Counted from the first letter of the stretch, positions 8,533 through 17,966 are shown. The stretch: DNA of 43,655 nucleotides from an uncultured Clostridia bacterium (GCA_944388075.1 CALXHI010000002.1:1-43655); one strand, 5' to 3'. The notes: generated by a model not told the origin, from the sequence alone. Program-made: numbers and translations.

Positions 8533-8561
8533 ATTGTAACGCTTTTGGATGGATTTGTCAA
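8533..8561 (-). promoter_or_regulatory. aspS promoter
   Basis: TTGACA (complement of 8556-8561), 17-base spacer and TACAAT (complement of 8533-8538): near-consensus housekeeping promoter placing the start near 8526. Confidence 0.85.
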
Positions 8562-8611
8562 GCGTTTGCGTGATTCTTGGCGTAATTTTCCAAAAAAAAT
8601 GAAAAGAATGC

Positions 8612-8639
8612 TTGACAAATCGCTGTTTTGTGGTATAAT
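8612..8639 (+). promoter_or_regulatory. Rubrerythrin promoter
   Basis: Consensus TTGACA (8612-8617), 16-base spacer and TATAAT (8634-8639), divergent from the aspS promoter. The roughly 85-nt leader contains an imperfect inverted repeat (TAGCG near 8646 with CGCTA near 8674). The AT-rich element around the -10 is only loosely palindromic, so no PerR site is called. Confidence 0.85.
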
Positions 8640-8729
8640 TACAGTATAGCGTTGGCTGTTCGGATGACCGCCTGCGCTATGTATCGCAGAAATGCTGCAA
8701 ATATCAATCTGAACATGGAGGTATGAACG

Positions 8730-9269
8730 ATGGAATTGAAGGGTTCAAGAACCGAAGCCAACCTGCAAGCGGCATTCGCCGGCGAGTCGCAGGCCAGAAA
8801 CAAGTACACCTACTTTGCCTCAAAGGCAAGAAAAGAGGGCTATGTCCAGATCGCCGAAATTTTCGAGGAAACGGCGAATAATGAGAAGGAGCATGCAAAG
8901 CTCTGGTTCAAGGAACTGTGCGGCGGTGAAATTCCGGATACCGCAGCAAACCTTGAGGCTGCTGCCGGCGGCGAAAACTACGAGTGGACGGAGATGTATG
9001 CCGAGTTCGCAAAGGTCGCCAAGGAAGAAGGCTTTACGCGCATTGCAGCGCTGTTCGAGATGGTTGCCAAGATCGAGAAGGCGCATGAAGAGCGTTATCG
9101 CAAGCTGCTTGCCAATGTGGAGGGCGGTTTGGTGTTTTCCAGAGACGGCGATATGATCTGGGAATGTTCGAACTGCGGTCATATCGTAATCGGCAAACAG
9201 GCACCGCAGGTTTGCCCGGTTTGCGCACATCCGCAGGCATATTTCAAGCTCCGTGCTGAGAATTATTGA
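8730..9269 (+). CDS. Rubrerythrin
   Basis: Cytoplasmic non-heme diiron peroxidase of 179 residues that reduces hydrogen peroxide in anaerobes, taking electrons through its rubredoxin-like domain. The N-terminal four-helix ferritin-like domain shows glutamate and histidine ligand positions in [13 protein letters not shown] (about 18-30), [10 protein letters not shown] (46-55) and the second helix pair (about 89-121). The C-terminal domain has the iron cysteines C146-x2-C149 and C162-x2-C165. Length and architecture are those of classical rubrerythrin. ATG at 8730 is preceded by GGAGGT. It is monocistronic, with its own promoter and a strong terminator. Confidence 0.96.
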   Translation: MELKGSRTEANLQAAFAGESQARNKYTYFASKARKEGYVQIAEIFEETANNEKEHAKLWFKELCGGEIPDTAANLEAAAGGENYEWTEMYAEFAKVAKEEGFTRIAALFEMVAKIEKAHEERYRKLLANVEGGLVFSRDGDMIWECSNCGHIVIGKQAPQVCPVCAHPQAYFKLRAENY

Positions 9270-9284
9270 TTGGACGTATGCAAA

Positions 9285-9318
9285 ACGCAGCGCACAGGAA
9301 TGTGGGCTGCGTTTTTTT
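9285..9318 (+). terminator. Rho-independent terminator of rubrerythrin
   Basis: ACGCAGC (9285-9291) pairs with GCTGCGT (9306-9312), with an inner CACA/TGTG stem and GGAA loop, followed by seven T. Confidence 0.9.
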
Positions 9319-9369
9319 GCATGATAGGCAGGTTTGCCGCATAGACTAGCCCGAAAGGGGGTGTGCGGA

Positions 9370-9573
9370 ATGGCGAAACGAAATGGTTCGGTTGCGGATG
9401 TCTTGGCAACGCAAGGGTTGATTGCCGTGTTGTTTGGACTATTGGTGCTTGTGCTGCACTGGGCAGAACCGGAGTACGGTCAGGCATTGCAAACAGAATG
9501 GATGCGCTGCATGGAGGAAAGCCCGACTGTTTCGGCGGTATGGCAGACGCTGCAAGACAAATGGTTCGGCTGA
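9370..9573 (+). CDS. Small single-pass membrane protein, SpoIVFA-like candidate
   Basis: Protein of 67 residues: short basic N-terminus, one transmembrane segment (about 12-31), then an outward helix with acidic residues ending in WQTLQDKWFG. Start ATG 9370 follows AAAGGGGG (9353-9360). Its stop overlaps the start of the M50 protease gene in TGATG, so the two are translationally coupled. In Bacillus the protease SpoIVFB is encoded directly after its membrane partner SpoIVFA, which is larger and has an M23-like domain; this protein has only the anchor and a short tail. The SpoIVFA link is inference from position and topology, not from residue identity. Confidence 0.7.
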   Translation: MAKRNGSVADVLATQGLIAVLFGLLVLVLHWAEPEYGQALQTEWMRCMEESPTVSAVWQTLQDKWFG

Positions 9574-10136
9574 TGGTTTGCGGCATGGTACTGGAGGTTG
9601 ATTTCACCGCACCGGCTTGTTTGGCATGCCTGTTTTTGCTGCTGCCGTCCGATGCCGTATGGTTGACCTTGAGTGCCTGTATCATCCATGAAACGGCACA
9701 TCTGTTCATGACGGCTGCATTACATCATCCCCCAAAGCTGCTGCGACTGTCGGCAGTCGGTATGCGGTTGGTGATTGGTGATTTGGCGGTCTGTCCGGCT
9801 GACCATCAGGCGGCGATATGGCTATCCGGTGCGGCGGCAAATCTTTTGATGGCGGCTATGCTGTGGCGATTGGGGCATGTCACAGCGGCAGGTGTTCAGC
9901 TTGCGATGGGACTGTTCAATCTGCTGCCCTATCGTGCCGCAGACGGCGGCAGCCTGATTGATGCGCTATGGCAGGGCTCAGCATGGGGGATTCGCCACCC
10001 GCATTTGCGGCGATGGGCGTGCCTGCCATTGACTGTGGGACTGCTGTATTGCCTATGGCGAGGGCAGATTCAGAATGTTTCATTATGGGGTATGCTGGCA
10101 CTGCTTCAGCTGTCCGAGCTTTGGGACATCGGATAA
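9573..10136 (+). CDS. M50-family intramembrane metalloprotease (SpoIVFB-like)
   Basis: Site-2-protease family enzyme of 187 residues that would cleave a membrane-embedded substrate; the SpoIVFB branch processes pro-sigma-K in the mother cell. The zinc motif is HETAH in the second membrane segment (about residues 39-43), and the third-ligand motif appears as NLLPYRAADGGSL in a later segment, matching NxxPxxxxDG. Five or six hydrophobic segments are present. The start ATG overlaps the preceding stop by one base. The short length, without CBS or PDZ domains, and the coupling to a small membrane protein favour a SpoIVFB role, but other M50 substrates remain possible. Confidence 0.85.
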   Translation: MVCGMVLEVDFTAPACLACLFLLLPSDAVWLTLSACIIHETAHLFMTAALHHPPKLLRLSAVGMRLVIGDLAVCPADHQAAIWLSGAAANLLMAAMLWRLGHVTAAGVQLAMGLFNLLPYRAADGGSLIDALWQGSAWGIRHPHLRRWACLPLTVGLLYCLWRGQIQNVSLWGMLALLQLSELWDIG

Positions 10137-10154
10137 CAATTAACTTTTTTGGCG

Positions 10155-10183
10155 TTGCAATTCCTTGGAATTGATGGTATAAT
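10155..10183 (+). promoter_or_regulatory. addBA-sirtuin promoter
   Basis: TTGCAA (10155-10160), 17-base spacer and TATAAT (10178-10183), about 48 bases before the addB ATG. Confidence 0.75.
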
Positions 10184-10230
10184 ATAGGCAGCATACAACA
10201 GAATTTTGATGTGAAAAAAGGAGAAATTTT

Positions 10231-13200
10231 ATGCTGCATATGATTTTGGGTGGCGCAGGCTGTGGAAAATCTACCATGCTGCGCCAATTGATCCGAGAAA
10301 AAACACAGAGCGGCTGCTTGGTGCGAACCATCGTGCCGGACCAATTTGCCTTTACCTATGATCAGCGGCTGTATGATGTACTGGGTGCAGAGCTGTTTCA
10401 CCGCTGTCGCACGACAACTTTTCGCTTCCTGACAGAGGAAATCCTAGAACAGGCGGCGAAAGCTCCGAACGATGCGGCAGGGGACGCTGCAAAAATCGTG
10501 CTGCTGCATCAAATGCTGAAATCGCTGTGCAAATCTCATGCGCTGCGGTTTTATGGCAGACAGGCAGAAAAATCCGGGTTCCTCGATGCGCTGATGGAAC
10601 AGCTGTCCTCGCTGATGCAAGCAAATATTACGCCGTCACAGCTGTTGGAGGCGGCAGGCAATACGACCGGTGTCCTTTCCGATAAATTGCAGGATATCGC
10701 AAGAATGTACGCAGACCACCTTGCAGATTTGGAATCGCATGGGCTGCGAGATGTGCAGAAGGATATGGCACTGGCTGCACAGGAGGCTGAAAAACAGCAT
10801 TATTTCAAGGATGCCGTAATCGTGCTGGACGAGTTTGAATCGTTTACCGGGGATCAGCTTGCCTTGCTGCACAGCATGCTGCGAGATGCGGCAGAGGTTT
10901 GGATTGCGTTGCGCACCGATGACCCGAATGCACCAAAATATTCCCGTTTTGATATGGTAAACCGCAGCTGCCAACGCTTGCGGGAGATGGCAAAGGGTTT
11001 GGGTCAGGATGTTGCAGTGCGGATGCTGACGAAATCGTATCGATTCCGGCATCCTTCGCTGACGTATCTCAGTCGCTATATCTTTGCGCCAAAGCTACAG
11101 CGATTTGACGGAGAAACAGCAGTTACAATCGTAGAGGCGAGAGATATCACACTTGAGGTGGAATATACGGCGGCACAAATTCGGCAGCTGTTGATGCAGG
11201 GGGATATCCAAGCGAAGGATATTACGGTTGTCATGCAGGATTTGCCGCAGTACGGCAGTCTGCTCGAGAATGCCTTTGAACGATATGAGATTTCGTATTT
11301 CATGGATTTGCGGCGTAGTGTGCTGCATACGGCTGTGATGAAGCTGCCGCTGTGCTTGCTGGAATTGATGCGGAAATCCACAACAGAGCAGATTCTGCTT
11401 TTGCTGAAAACACAGCTGACACCGCTTAGTCCGGAGCAGATTGGAACGCTTGAGAATTACGCATTTACCTGGTGCATTGACGGGGAACAATGGGACAAGC
11501 CCTTTGTGTCATCGACCGATCCGAAGGGGATTGCCGAAACACAGCGATTGCGTCTGATGGATCCGATTCTGAAGATGCGCCGTGCGGTAGAGCAGGCGCA
11601 GGATGGTGCGACGATTTGTGAATTGCTCTATCGCTGTATCGAAGAAATGGAATGCTTACAGAAGGCGGCAGGCATGGCTAAGGGGATGCAGAGTCTTGAA
11701 GAAGCACAGACCGGACGTGCCATGCGGCGTTTGTGGGATCGGATGAGCGATGTGTTGGAGGCTCTGCATGCGGTATTGCTCGATGTACCGGCAACGCCGT
11801 TGCAGGTCAAGGGGATGCTTGAAGCCGTCCTGCGCCGCAATCACATTGCCGTTCCGCCGCAGACATTGGACGCAGTCATGGTGCAGCCGGTGTCAATGGC
11901 ACGCTATGACGACCCGAAGGTGGTCTTCATTCTCGGTGTACAGGACGGACAATTTCCGGCAGAGGCGGCGGTTGGCGGTTTCTTTACGGAATTAGAGCGG
12001 CATACTTTGCAGCAGCAGGGCATAGAAGCATTCCGGTTGACGAGTGACCTCAATGCCGCCGCACAGTTGACAGCTTATAAGGCTTTGTCTGCGGCATCGG
12101 AGAAGCTGTGGATCAGCTATGCATTGGCGGATGAAGCCGGCAGCAAGCAGGAACCATCGCCGATTTTGCAGCAGATCGGTGTGATGCTGTTGCCCGGTGT
12201 GCGGCGGCAGCGTGCAGCGGATATGCCGATCGAATTCTACGTTTCGACGACGGCAGCTGCCTATTACAGCTTTGTACAGGACTATCATGTGTCCGAAGCG
12301 GATCGTGCGACCATTCGTACCTTGCTCGAATCGCAGTCGGGGGAAGCAGCACGGTTGGAACGCCTGTATCATCAGCAGAATCCGGAACGTCTGCGTATCA
12401 ACGACCCGAAGCGGATGCAGAAACTGCTGGGCACTCAATTCCAGATGTCGGCGAGTCGTTTGGATGAAATCTTGAAATGTCCGTTTCGGGGATTTTGCCG
12501 AACGGTATTGAACATCAAGCCCCGTGAAAAGCAAATGCTTGACAATCGTTCGATTGGTACGCTGGTGCATTTTTGCATGGAGCGGCTGTTTGCACGCTGC
12601 CCTGACCGCAGTGCCTTTACGGCGATGACATCCGATGATATCCGACAGCATGTGGAGCAATGTGCGGAACGCTATCTCGAAGAGCAGCTGGGCGGCAAGG
12701 AGGGAAAGACACCTAGATTTTTGCAGAACTATTCCCGTGTGACGGAGCGAGTTTGCGGATTGATGGCACATACACAGGAGGAAATGCAGCAATCGCAGTT
12801 TTGGCCGGATTCATGTGAGATGAAAATCGGCAAGATGGAGGAACAGGAAGATGTTCAAGCGTATCAGCTGAAGATCAACGATACTGTGACGATGCAGCTG
12901 CGAGGCAGCATTGATCGTGTGGATTTGTATGAACAGGGTGGCAAGCAGTATGTCCGTGTGGTGGATTACAAGACCGGAAAAATAACATTCAGTCTGTCAG
13001 ATGTGTATTACGGCATGAGTTTGCAGATGCTGCTGTATTTGTTTGCACTGCTCGATGATCCGCAGTGTTATCCGAAGGCAGAGGCAGCGGGCGTGCTTTA
13101 TGTACCGGCAAGCAGTCCGGAGTATAAACGGCAGCGAGATGATGCGCAGTCGGTGGAAGAATTTACCCATGCGTATTACCGTATGAATGGCATGGTACTC

Positions 13201-13617
13201 AATGACATGGAAGTTCTGAAAGCCATGGAGAAGGATGTTGCCGGTGTTTATATTCCGGCTGCCGTGGTCAAGGACTCTGCCGGTCAGCCGACTGCAGCTT
13301 TGGATGTGGAAGCATCTTCAGTCTTTACGCCGGAGCAGCTCCGGCGTCTGCGCAGCTATGTAGAGCAGCTGTTGCAGGACAATTTGCAATCGTTTGTGCA
13401 GGGCGATGTGGCTCCGCATCCGCTCTGTGATAAGAAGGATGATTTTGATGCTTGCAAATATTGTGCATATGAGAGTATTTGCGGCATCGAATCCTCGCAG
13501 ATAGGATATTGCCGTAATCGGATGAGTGAAAAAGAGGCAGAGGCAGCCATGCACGCCATTCTCAACAGCAAAGAATCCGATCCAACGCAGGATGAGGAAA
13601 AGGAGGATGTACAATGA
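10231..13617 (+). CDS. addB: ATP-dependent helicase/deoxyribonuclease subunit B
   Basis: The 1128-residue AddB (RexB-type) subunit of the AddAB helicase-nuclease, which resects double-strand breaks and loads RecA in Gram-positives. The N-terminus has a Walker A motif GGAGCGKST (7-15). The C-terminal RecB-like nuclease shows VVDYKTGK near residue 911. Four cysteines that in this family hold a 4Fe-4S cluster pinning the nuclease domain are visible at C750, C1075, C1078 and C1084. Start ATG 10231 follows AAGGAG. The stop overlaps the addA start (ATGA), as usual for this pair. Length is normal for the family. Confidence 0.96.
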   Translation: MLHMILGGAGCGKSTMLRQLIREKTQSGCLVRTIVPDQFAFTYDQRLYDVLGAELFHRCRTTTFRFLTEEILEQAAKAPNDAAGDAAKIVLLHQMLKSLCKSHALRFYGRQAEKSGFLDALMEQLSSLMQANITPSQLLEAAGNTTGVLSDKLQDIARMYADHLADLESHGLRDVQKDMALAAQEAEKQHYFKDAVIVLDEFESFTGDQLALLHSMLRDAAEVWIALRTDDPNAPKYSRFDMVNRSCQRLREMAKGLGQDVAVRMLTKSYRFRHPSLTYLSRYIFAPKLQRFDGETAVTIVEARDITLEVEYTAAQIRQLLMQGDIQAKDITVVMQDLPQYGSLLENAFERYEISYFMDLRRSVLHTAVMKLPLCLLELMRKSTTEQILLLLKTQLTPLSPEQIGTLENYAFTWCIDGEQWDKPFVSSTDPKGIAETQRLRLMDPILKMRRAVEQAQDGATICELLYRCIEEMECLQKAAGMAKGMQSLEEAQTGRAMRRLWDRMSDVLEALHAVLLDVPATPLQVKGMLEAVLRRNHIAVPPQTLDAVMVQPVSMARYDDPKVVFILGVQDGQFPAEAAVGGFFTELERHTLQQQGIEAFRLTSDLNAAAQLTAYKALSAASEKLWISYALADEAGSKQEPSPILQQIGVMLLPGVRRQRAADMPIEFYVSTTAAAYYSFVQDYHVSEADRATIRTLLESQSGEAARLERLYHQQNPERLRINDPKRMQKLLGTQFQMSASRLDEILKCPFRGFCRTVLNIKPREKQMLDNRSIGTLVHFCMERLFARCPDRSAFTAMTSDDIRQHVEQCAERYLEEQLGGKEGKTPRFLQNYSRVTERVCGLMAHTQEEMQQSQFWPDSCEMKIGKMEEQEDVQAYQLKINDTVTMQLRGSIDRVDLYEQGGKQYVRVVDYKTGKITFSLSDVYYGMSLQMLLYLFALLDDPQCYPKAEAAGVLYVPASSPEYKRQRDDAQSVEEFTHAYYRMNGMVLNDMEVLKAMEKDVAGVYIPAAVVKDSAGQPTAALDVEASSVFTPEQLRRLRSYVEQLLQDNLQSFVQGDVAPHPLCDKKDDFDACKYCAYESICGIESSQIGYCRNRMSEKEAEAAMHAILNSKESDPTQDEEKEDVQ

Positions 13618-16600
13618 GCAAGTGGACACCGGAACAGGAAGCCGCCATTGTTGCCGGGGGTGCATCGCTGTTCGTCAGTGCAGCGGCGGGCAGTGGAAAG
13701 ACATCGGTGCTGGTAGAGCGATTGATTCGGATTCTTGCCGATGCGGAGCATCCGATGCCGGCAGAGCAGATGATTGTTGTGACATTTACAAACGATGCCG
13801 CAGCGGAAGTCCGCAGCCGTCTGCATACATCTCTGACCGCAAAACTGGCGCAGGATAGCGAAAATGCTTGGCTGCGGCGGCAGCAATCTATGCTGGCGGG
13901 TGCGAAAATTTCAACCATCCACAAATTTTGCATGGAACTGGTACGGGAGCACTGCGAGCAGTTTGATCGGCTGGCAAGCTTTCGTGTAATGGAGGAAAAT
14001 GAGGAGAAGGCCATGCGTGCGCAGGCTGCCGAGCAGGCACTCGAACTCTGGAATCAACGCATTGCTGAGGGTGATGCCGATGCAAAGACGAAGCTGGACT
14101 GCTTGCTGGCGGCATTTTGTCCGAAGGATGATACCGAGCTGATCGATTTGATGCAGACGGTCTATGGTCGCATGGAGGAGATCCCGTTTGGCGAAACCCT
14201 GCTGCCGGAATGGGCGGAGGCATGCGAACAGGGCGGTATGGTCGCAAAGGCAAAGCAGGAGCTGCAATATCCGTTGGAAGATTGCTGTATGTTGTATCGG
14301 CGAGCAATTCTGTTGGCGCAAGCGATGGAGTCACCAAATGTTGCGCTGCTGCAAACGGAGCTGGGGTATGCGGAAGGCATTTGGAAAGCCGTGTGTGATG
14401 CGGACTGGGCGACGGCGGCAAATATCATTCAAACGGAGAAATTTGGAAAATTTTTCTCCAAGAACAAAAAAAACTTTCCGAATGATTACAATATGAGTAA
14501 GGCATTGCGGGAGCATGGCAAGAGCATTCTCGAATCATTGAAAGGTTGGTGCTTGCCGCTGCAATATGCCAAAGTCGATTTGGCACGTCACAGCGCAGTG
14601 TTTCGTGCATTGGACGGACTGGTATCGCTCTATGCCGAGCAGTACGAGCGGAAAAAGCAGGAACGCAATGTCATTACATTCAACGATGCGCTGCGATTTG
14701 CATTGCACCTGTTGGCAGAGCACACAGAGGGCGGCAGCATTCGGAAAACAAAGTTGGCGGAGGAATTGTCCGAGCAATACGGCTGTATTATGATTGATGA
14801 ATTTCAGGATGCCGATGCGTTGCAGGATTTGATCTTCCGACTGCTGTCGAAGAGCGGCGATTCGAGTCGATACGGCAGCAATCTGTTTATTGTCGGTGAC
14901 AGCAAGCAGTGCATTTATCGATTCCGTCATGCCAATCCGACCTTGTTTACCAAAGCGATGCAGGAGGGTGCGCCGTACAAAGCACCGCAGCTGACCGAGA
15001 ATACGGGATTGTTCCTCAACAAGAATTTTCGCAGCACGGAGCGTGTGATTGCGTTTGTCAATGTGGTATTCCGGCAGCTGATGTGCGAACGGGTCGGCGA
15101 ACAGCGTTATGACCGCACACAGGAGCTGGTGCAGGGTGCTCAATACACCCCAAATCCCGGCAAAGTCGAGATGATGATCATCCAAAAACAGGGAAACAGC
15201 AGACCGGATGTGGCAGGCGAAATTGCGAAGCGCATTCAATGGCATTTGCAGCATGGCACGATTGTATTCGATAAGTCCATCGGAGAAGAGCGGTCTTGTC
15301 AGCCGAAGGATTTTCTGATTTTGTTTCGCAAGAATGGCAGAATGGCAAATTGCGTGGAGGCATTGCGCAGTCATCAAATTCCGGTCGGATCCGTGGAGGA
15401 GGAAGGGTATCTGAAATCGCCGGAGATTACGCTTTTGCTGGATATTTTGAGGGCGATAGACAACCCGACGCTCGATATATCGGTCAGTGCGACCTTGCTT
15501 TCACCGATGTTTGGCATGACGCTCGATGAGCTGGCAGAACTGCGGCTGCGCTGTCCGAAGTCGAATTTCAGCCATGCGGTGTGGATGCTGACCGATCAGG
15601 TGGAAAAGCAGGGGGGGGCGGCGACACCATTGTCGGAGAAATGCAGCCGATTTCTTGCGTTTATGAATGAAATGCGGCTGTACGCCTCGATGGAAACATC
15701 CGAACAGCTCATTCGCCGCATCTATCACCGAACAGATTTTCTCGGTATGATGCAGATGACCGGCAACGGCGCACAGAAAAAGGCGAATCTGCGAGCATTG
15801 ATCGTACATGCAAAGACGTTCGAGGAAAATTACGGTGGTGGACTCCATGCGTTTTTGCGTTATCTTGACAGCATTCTGGAGCGTGGAGCGGATTTGGGCT
15901 GCAATGGTGTTCCGGCAGGGACGGAAAATGTTGTGCAGCTCAAGACCATTCACAAGTCGAAAGGGCTGGAAGCCCCTTTTGTCATTCTGGCTGAGCCGGA
16001 TTGGACGAAGGGGGAACGTGGTGCGCCGCCGGCCAAACGATATCACGAGGATATGGGATTTGGATTCCGATTGCTCGATCACGAACAGCTGAGCATCAAT
16101 GAAACGCTGCCATGGAAAACGATTGCCGCATGCAACCGCCGAGAGGAACAGAGTGAAGAAATGCGGCTGCTGTATGTGGCATTGACCCGTGCGAGAGAGA
16201 ATCTGATTGTCCCCGTTGTCGTGAATAAAACGCTGCTGCAGACAGTCAAGAATTATGCCTTCGAGCAGATGGCATTCGGTGGTCAGACACCTACGCTGAC
16301 GGCATCTGCTAATTCGATGCAGGAATGGCTGTTGATGGCAATCATTCGCAATATTTCGGTCGAGAACTTGCGGAAAGCACTGGATTGCGAATGTGACGGC
16401 GATGCCGATCAGGCACAAATTTGGGTGGATGTTATCACAGAAACCGAGAATCCGAAAGCGGAAGAAACTGTGCAAGCCCAAGAAGTGAAACCGAAAGCGA
16501 ATGCCGATTTGCTTGCCCGATTGCAGCGGCAAATTGCATGGCATTATGACAGTCCGCTGGCGAATTTGACTGCCAAATATGGTGTATCGGAATTGACGCA

Positions 16601-17186
16601 TGAGGAATTCCATGAAATGCCACTGCGTCGACCGGCTTTTATGAAGGATCGTCGCAAGCTGACGGGTTCCGAGCGTGGTTCGGCGGTACATACCTTTATG
16701 CAGTACGCCGATTATGCTGCTGCGGCACGGGATTTGAACGGAGAGATTGCCCGTCTGGAGGGCTGCAACCGTCTGACCGCTCGTCAGGCAGAGGCGGTAC
16801 GGGAGAGTGAAATTGGCACATTCTTTGTCAGCCCGCTCTATGTGCGCATTGCGGCGTCCAAACAGGTCATGCGAGAGCAAAAATTTACCGTTCGCATTGC
16901 AGATTTGGCGTTGTCCGGCAAACTGGAGGAACTCGGAAAGCGTTATGCAGGTACAGAGGGTATGTTGATTGGTATCATGGATCTGGTCTTTGCAGAAGAA
17001 GATGGGCTTGTGCTTGTCGACTACAAAACAGATCATGTCAAAACAGCAGATGAGTTGGTGGAGCTGTATGCGTTGCAGGTGCAGCTTTATGCCAATGCGC
17101 TGCGCCGGATTCTCAAAATGCCGGTGAAGGCGTGCTATCTTTACTCTGTGACCTGCGGCGAAAGCGTTGAAATTGCGGTATCATAA
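13614..17186 (+). CDS. addA: ATP-dependent helicase/nuclease subunit A
   Basis: The 1190-residue AddA subunit: UvrD-type 3'-5' helicase plus RecB-type nuclease. Helicase motifs in order: AAAGSGKT (23-30), TFTNDAAAEVR, STIHKFC, IDEFQDAD, VGDSKQCIYRFRHA, NFRSTERV, TIHKSKGLEAPFV and YVALTRARE. The C-terminal nuclease carries GSAVHTFMQ and GIMDLVF followed by LVDYKTDH (about residues 1133-1140), then a Q-x-Y motif in QVQLYANAL. It overlaps addB by four bases. A run of eight G at 15611-15618 lies inside the gene and is in frame. The sirtuin gene follows after 21 bases, so the three genes likely form one transcript. Confidence 0.97.
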   Translation: MSKWTPEQEAAIVAGGASLFVSAAAGSGKTSVLVERLIRILADAEHPMPAEQMIVVTFTNDAAAEVRSRLHTSLTAKLAQDSENAWLRRQQSMLAGAKISTIHKFCMELVREHCEQFDRLASFRVMEENEEKAMRAQAAEQALELWNQRIAEGDADAKTKLDCLLAAFCPKDDTELIDLMQTVYGRMEEIPFGETLLPEWAEACEQGGMVAKAKQELQYPLEDCCMLYRRAILLAQAMESPNVALLQTELGYAEGIWKAVCDADWATAANIIQTEKFGKFFSKNKKNFPNDYNMSKALREHGKSILESLKGWCLPLQYAKVDLARHSAVFRALDGLVSLYAEQYERKKQERNVITFNDALRFALHLLAEHTEGGSIRKTKLAEELSEQYGCIMIDEFQDADALQDLIFRLLSKSGDSSRYGSNLFIVGDSKQCIYRFRHANPTLFTKAMQEGAPYKAPQLTENTGLFLNKNFRSTERVIAFVNVVFRQLMCERVGEQRYDRTQELVQGAQYTPNPGKVEMMIIQKQGNSRPDVAGEIAKRIQWHLQHGTIVFDKSIGEERSCQPKDFLILFRKNGRMANCVEALRSHQIPVGSVEEEGYLKSPEITLLLDILRAIDNPTLDISVSATLLSPMFGMTLDELAELRLRCPKSNFSHAVWMLTDQVEKQGGAATPLSEKCSRFLAFMNEMRLYASMETSEQLIRRIYHRTDFLGMMQMTGNGAQKKANLRALIVHAKTFEENYGGGLHAFLRYLDSILERGADLGCNGVPAGTENVVQLKTIHKSKGLEAPFVILAEPDWTKGERGAPPAKRYHEDMGFGFRLLDHEQLSINETLPWKTIAACNRREEQSEEMRLLYVALTRARENLIVPVVVNKTLLQTVKNYAFEQMAFGGQTPTLTASANSMQEWLLMAIIRNISVENLRKALDCECDGDADQAQIWVDVITETENPKAEETVQAQEVKPKANADLLARLQRQIAWHYDSPLANLTAKYGVSELTHEEFHEMPLRRPAFMKDRRKLTGSERGSAVHTFMQYADYAAAARDLNGEIARLEGCNRLTARQAEAVRESEIGTFFVSPLYVRIAASKQVMREQKFTVRIADLALSGKLEELGKRYAGTEGMLIGIMDLVFAEEDGLVLVDYKTDHVKTADELVELYALQVQLYANALRRILKMPVKACYLYSVTCGESVEIAVS

Positions 17187-17207
17187 GCATAGAAAAGGGA
17201 GGATTGT

Positions 17208-17921
17208 ATGCAAGTCATCGAACAGGTAAGAGAGATTGTAGCACAGGCAAAGCGTATGGTATTTTTCGGCGGTGCGGGCGTATCCACGGAAAGTGGGATT
17301 CTGGATTTTCGCAGTGTGGACGGGCTGTACCACCAAAAATACGATGTACCGCCGGAAACCATCCTGAGCCACAGCTATTTTCTGCATTATCCGGAAGCAT
17401 TTTACCGCTTCTATCGGGAAAAAATGCTCTGCCTGACTGCCGAACCGAATACGGCACACAGGAAATTGGCACAGTGGGAGCAGGACGGCAAGCTGACTGC
17501 CGTCATCACGCAGAATATTGACGGGTTACACCAGAAAGCCGGCAGTCGGCATGTACTGGAATTGCATGGCAGTGTACTGCGGAATTACTGTATGCAGTGC
17601 GGCAGGGCGTATGATGTTTCTGTGATTGCAGACAGCGAGGGCTTGCCGCTTTGCAGCTGCGGCGGCTTGATCAAGCCCGATGTGGTGCTGTATGAGGAAG
17701 CCTTGGACAGCGATGTGATGGAGGAAGCCGAGGGACAGATTCGGCAGGCAGATGTGATGATTGTCGGCGGCACATCGCTTGCGGTCTATCCGGCTGCCGG
17801 ATTGCTGCATGATTTCAAAGGCGATGCGTGTATTCTCGTCAACCGTGACCCGACACCCTTTGATGCCAAGGCAGATGTGGTGATTCACGGCAAGATCGGC
17901 GAGGTGTTCGCACAATTGTAA
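17208..17921 (+). CDS. Sir2-family NAD-dependent protein deacylase
   Basis: Sirtuin of 237 residues that removes acyl groups from lysines using NAD. Motifs: NAD-binding GAGVSTESGILDFRS (about 23-37), TQNIDGLHQKAG with catalytic-histidine LELHGS, a structural zinc site with two CxxC-like cysteine pairs (YCMQC and CSC), and VGGTSLAVYPAA. The usual FGE after the zinc domain is replaced by YEEAL, a variation seen in bacterial sirtuins. GGGAGG lies just before the ATG at 17208. It follows addA by 21 bases and is probably read from the addB promoter; nothing ties its substrate to DNA repair beyond that. The next unit begins with a strong promoter 11 bases after the stop. Confidence 0.93.
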   Translation: MQVIEQVREIVAQAKRMVFFGGAGVSTESGILDFRSVDGLYHQKYDVPPETILSHSYFLHYPEAFYRFYREKMLCLTAEPNTAHRKLAQWEQDGKLTAVITQNIDGLHQKAGSRHVLELHGSVLRNYCMQCGRAYDVSVIADSEGLPLCSCGGLIKPDVVLYEEALDSDVMEEAEGQIRQADVMIVGGTSLAVYPAAGLLHDFKGDACILVNRDPTPFDAKADVVIHGKIGEVFAQL

Positions 17922-17931
17922 TGGCAACTGC

Positions 17932-17960
17932 TTGACAAATTGCAAACGATACGGTATAAT
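17932..17960 (+). promoter_or_regulatory. Promoter of the leader RNA / hydE-hydG
   Basis: Full consensus TTGACA (17932-17937), 17-base spacer and TATAAT (17955-17960). Predicted start near 17967. Confidence 0.9.
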
Positions 17961-17966
17961 ATATAA

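Noticed and set aside
8634..8650. Possible PerR box at the rubrerythrin promoter
   Set aside because: TATAATTACAGTATA is only a loose dyad and misses several PerR consensus positions; plain -10 sequence explains most of it.
15501..17036. 511-residue minus-strand open frame
   Set aside because: Entirely antisense to addA motifs; no ribosome binding site and no recognisable domain.
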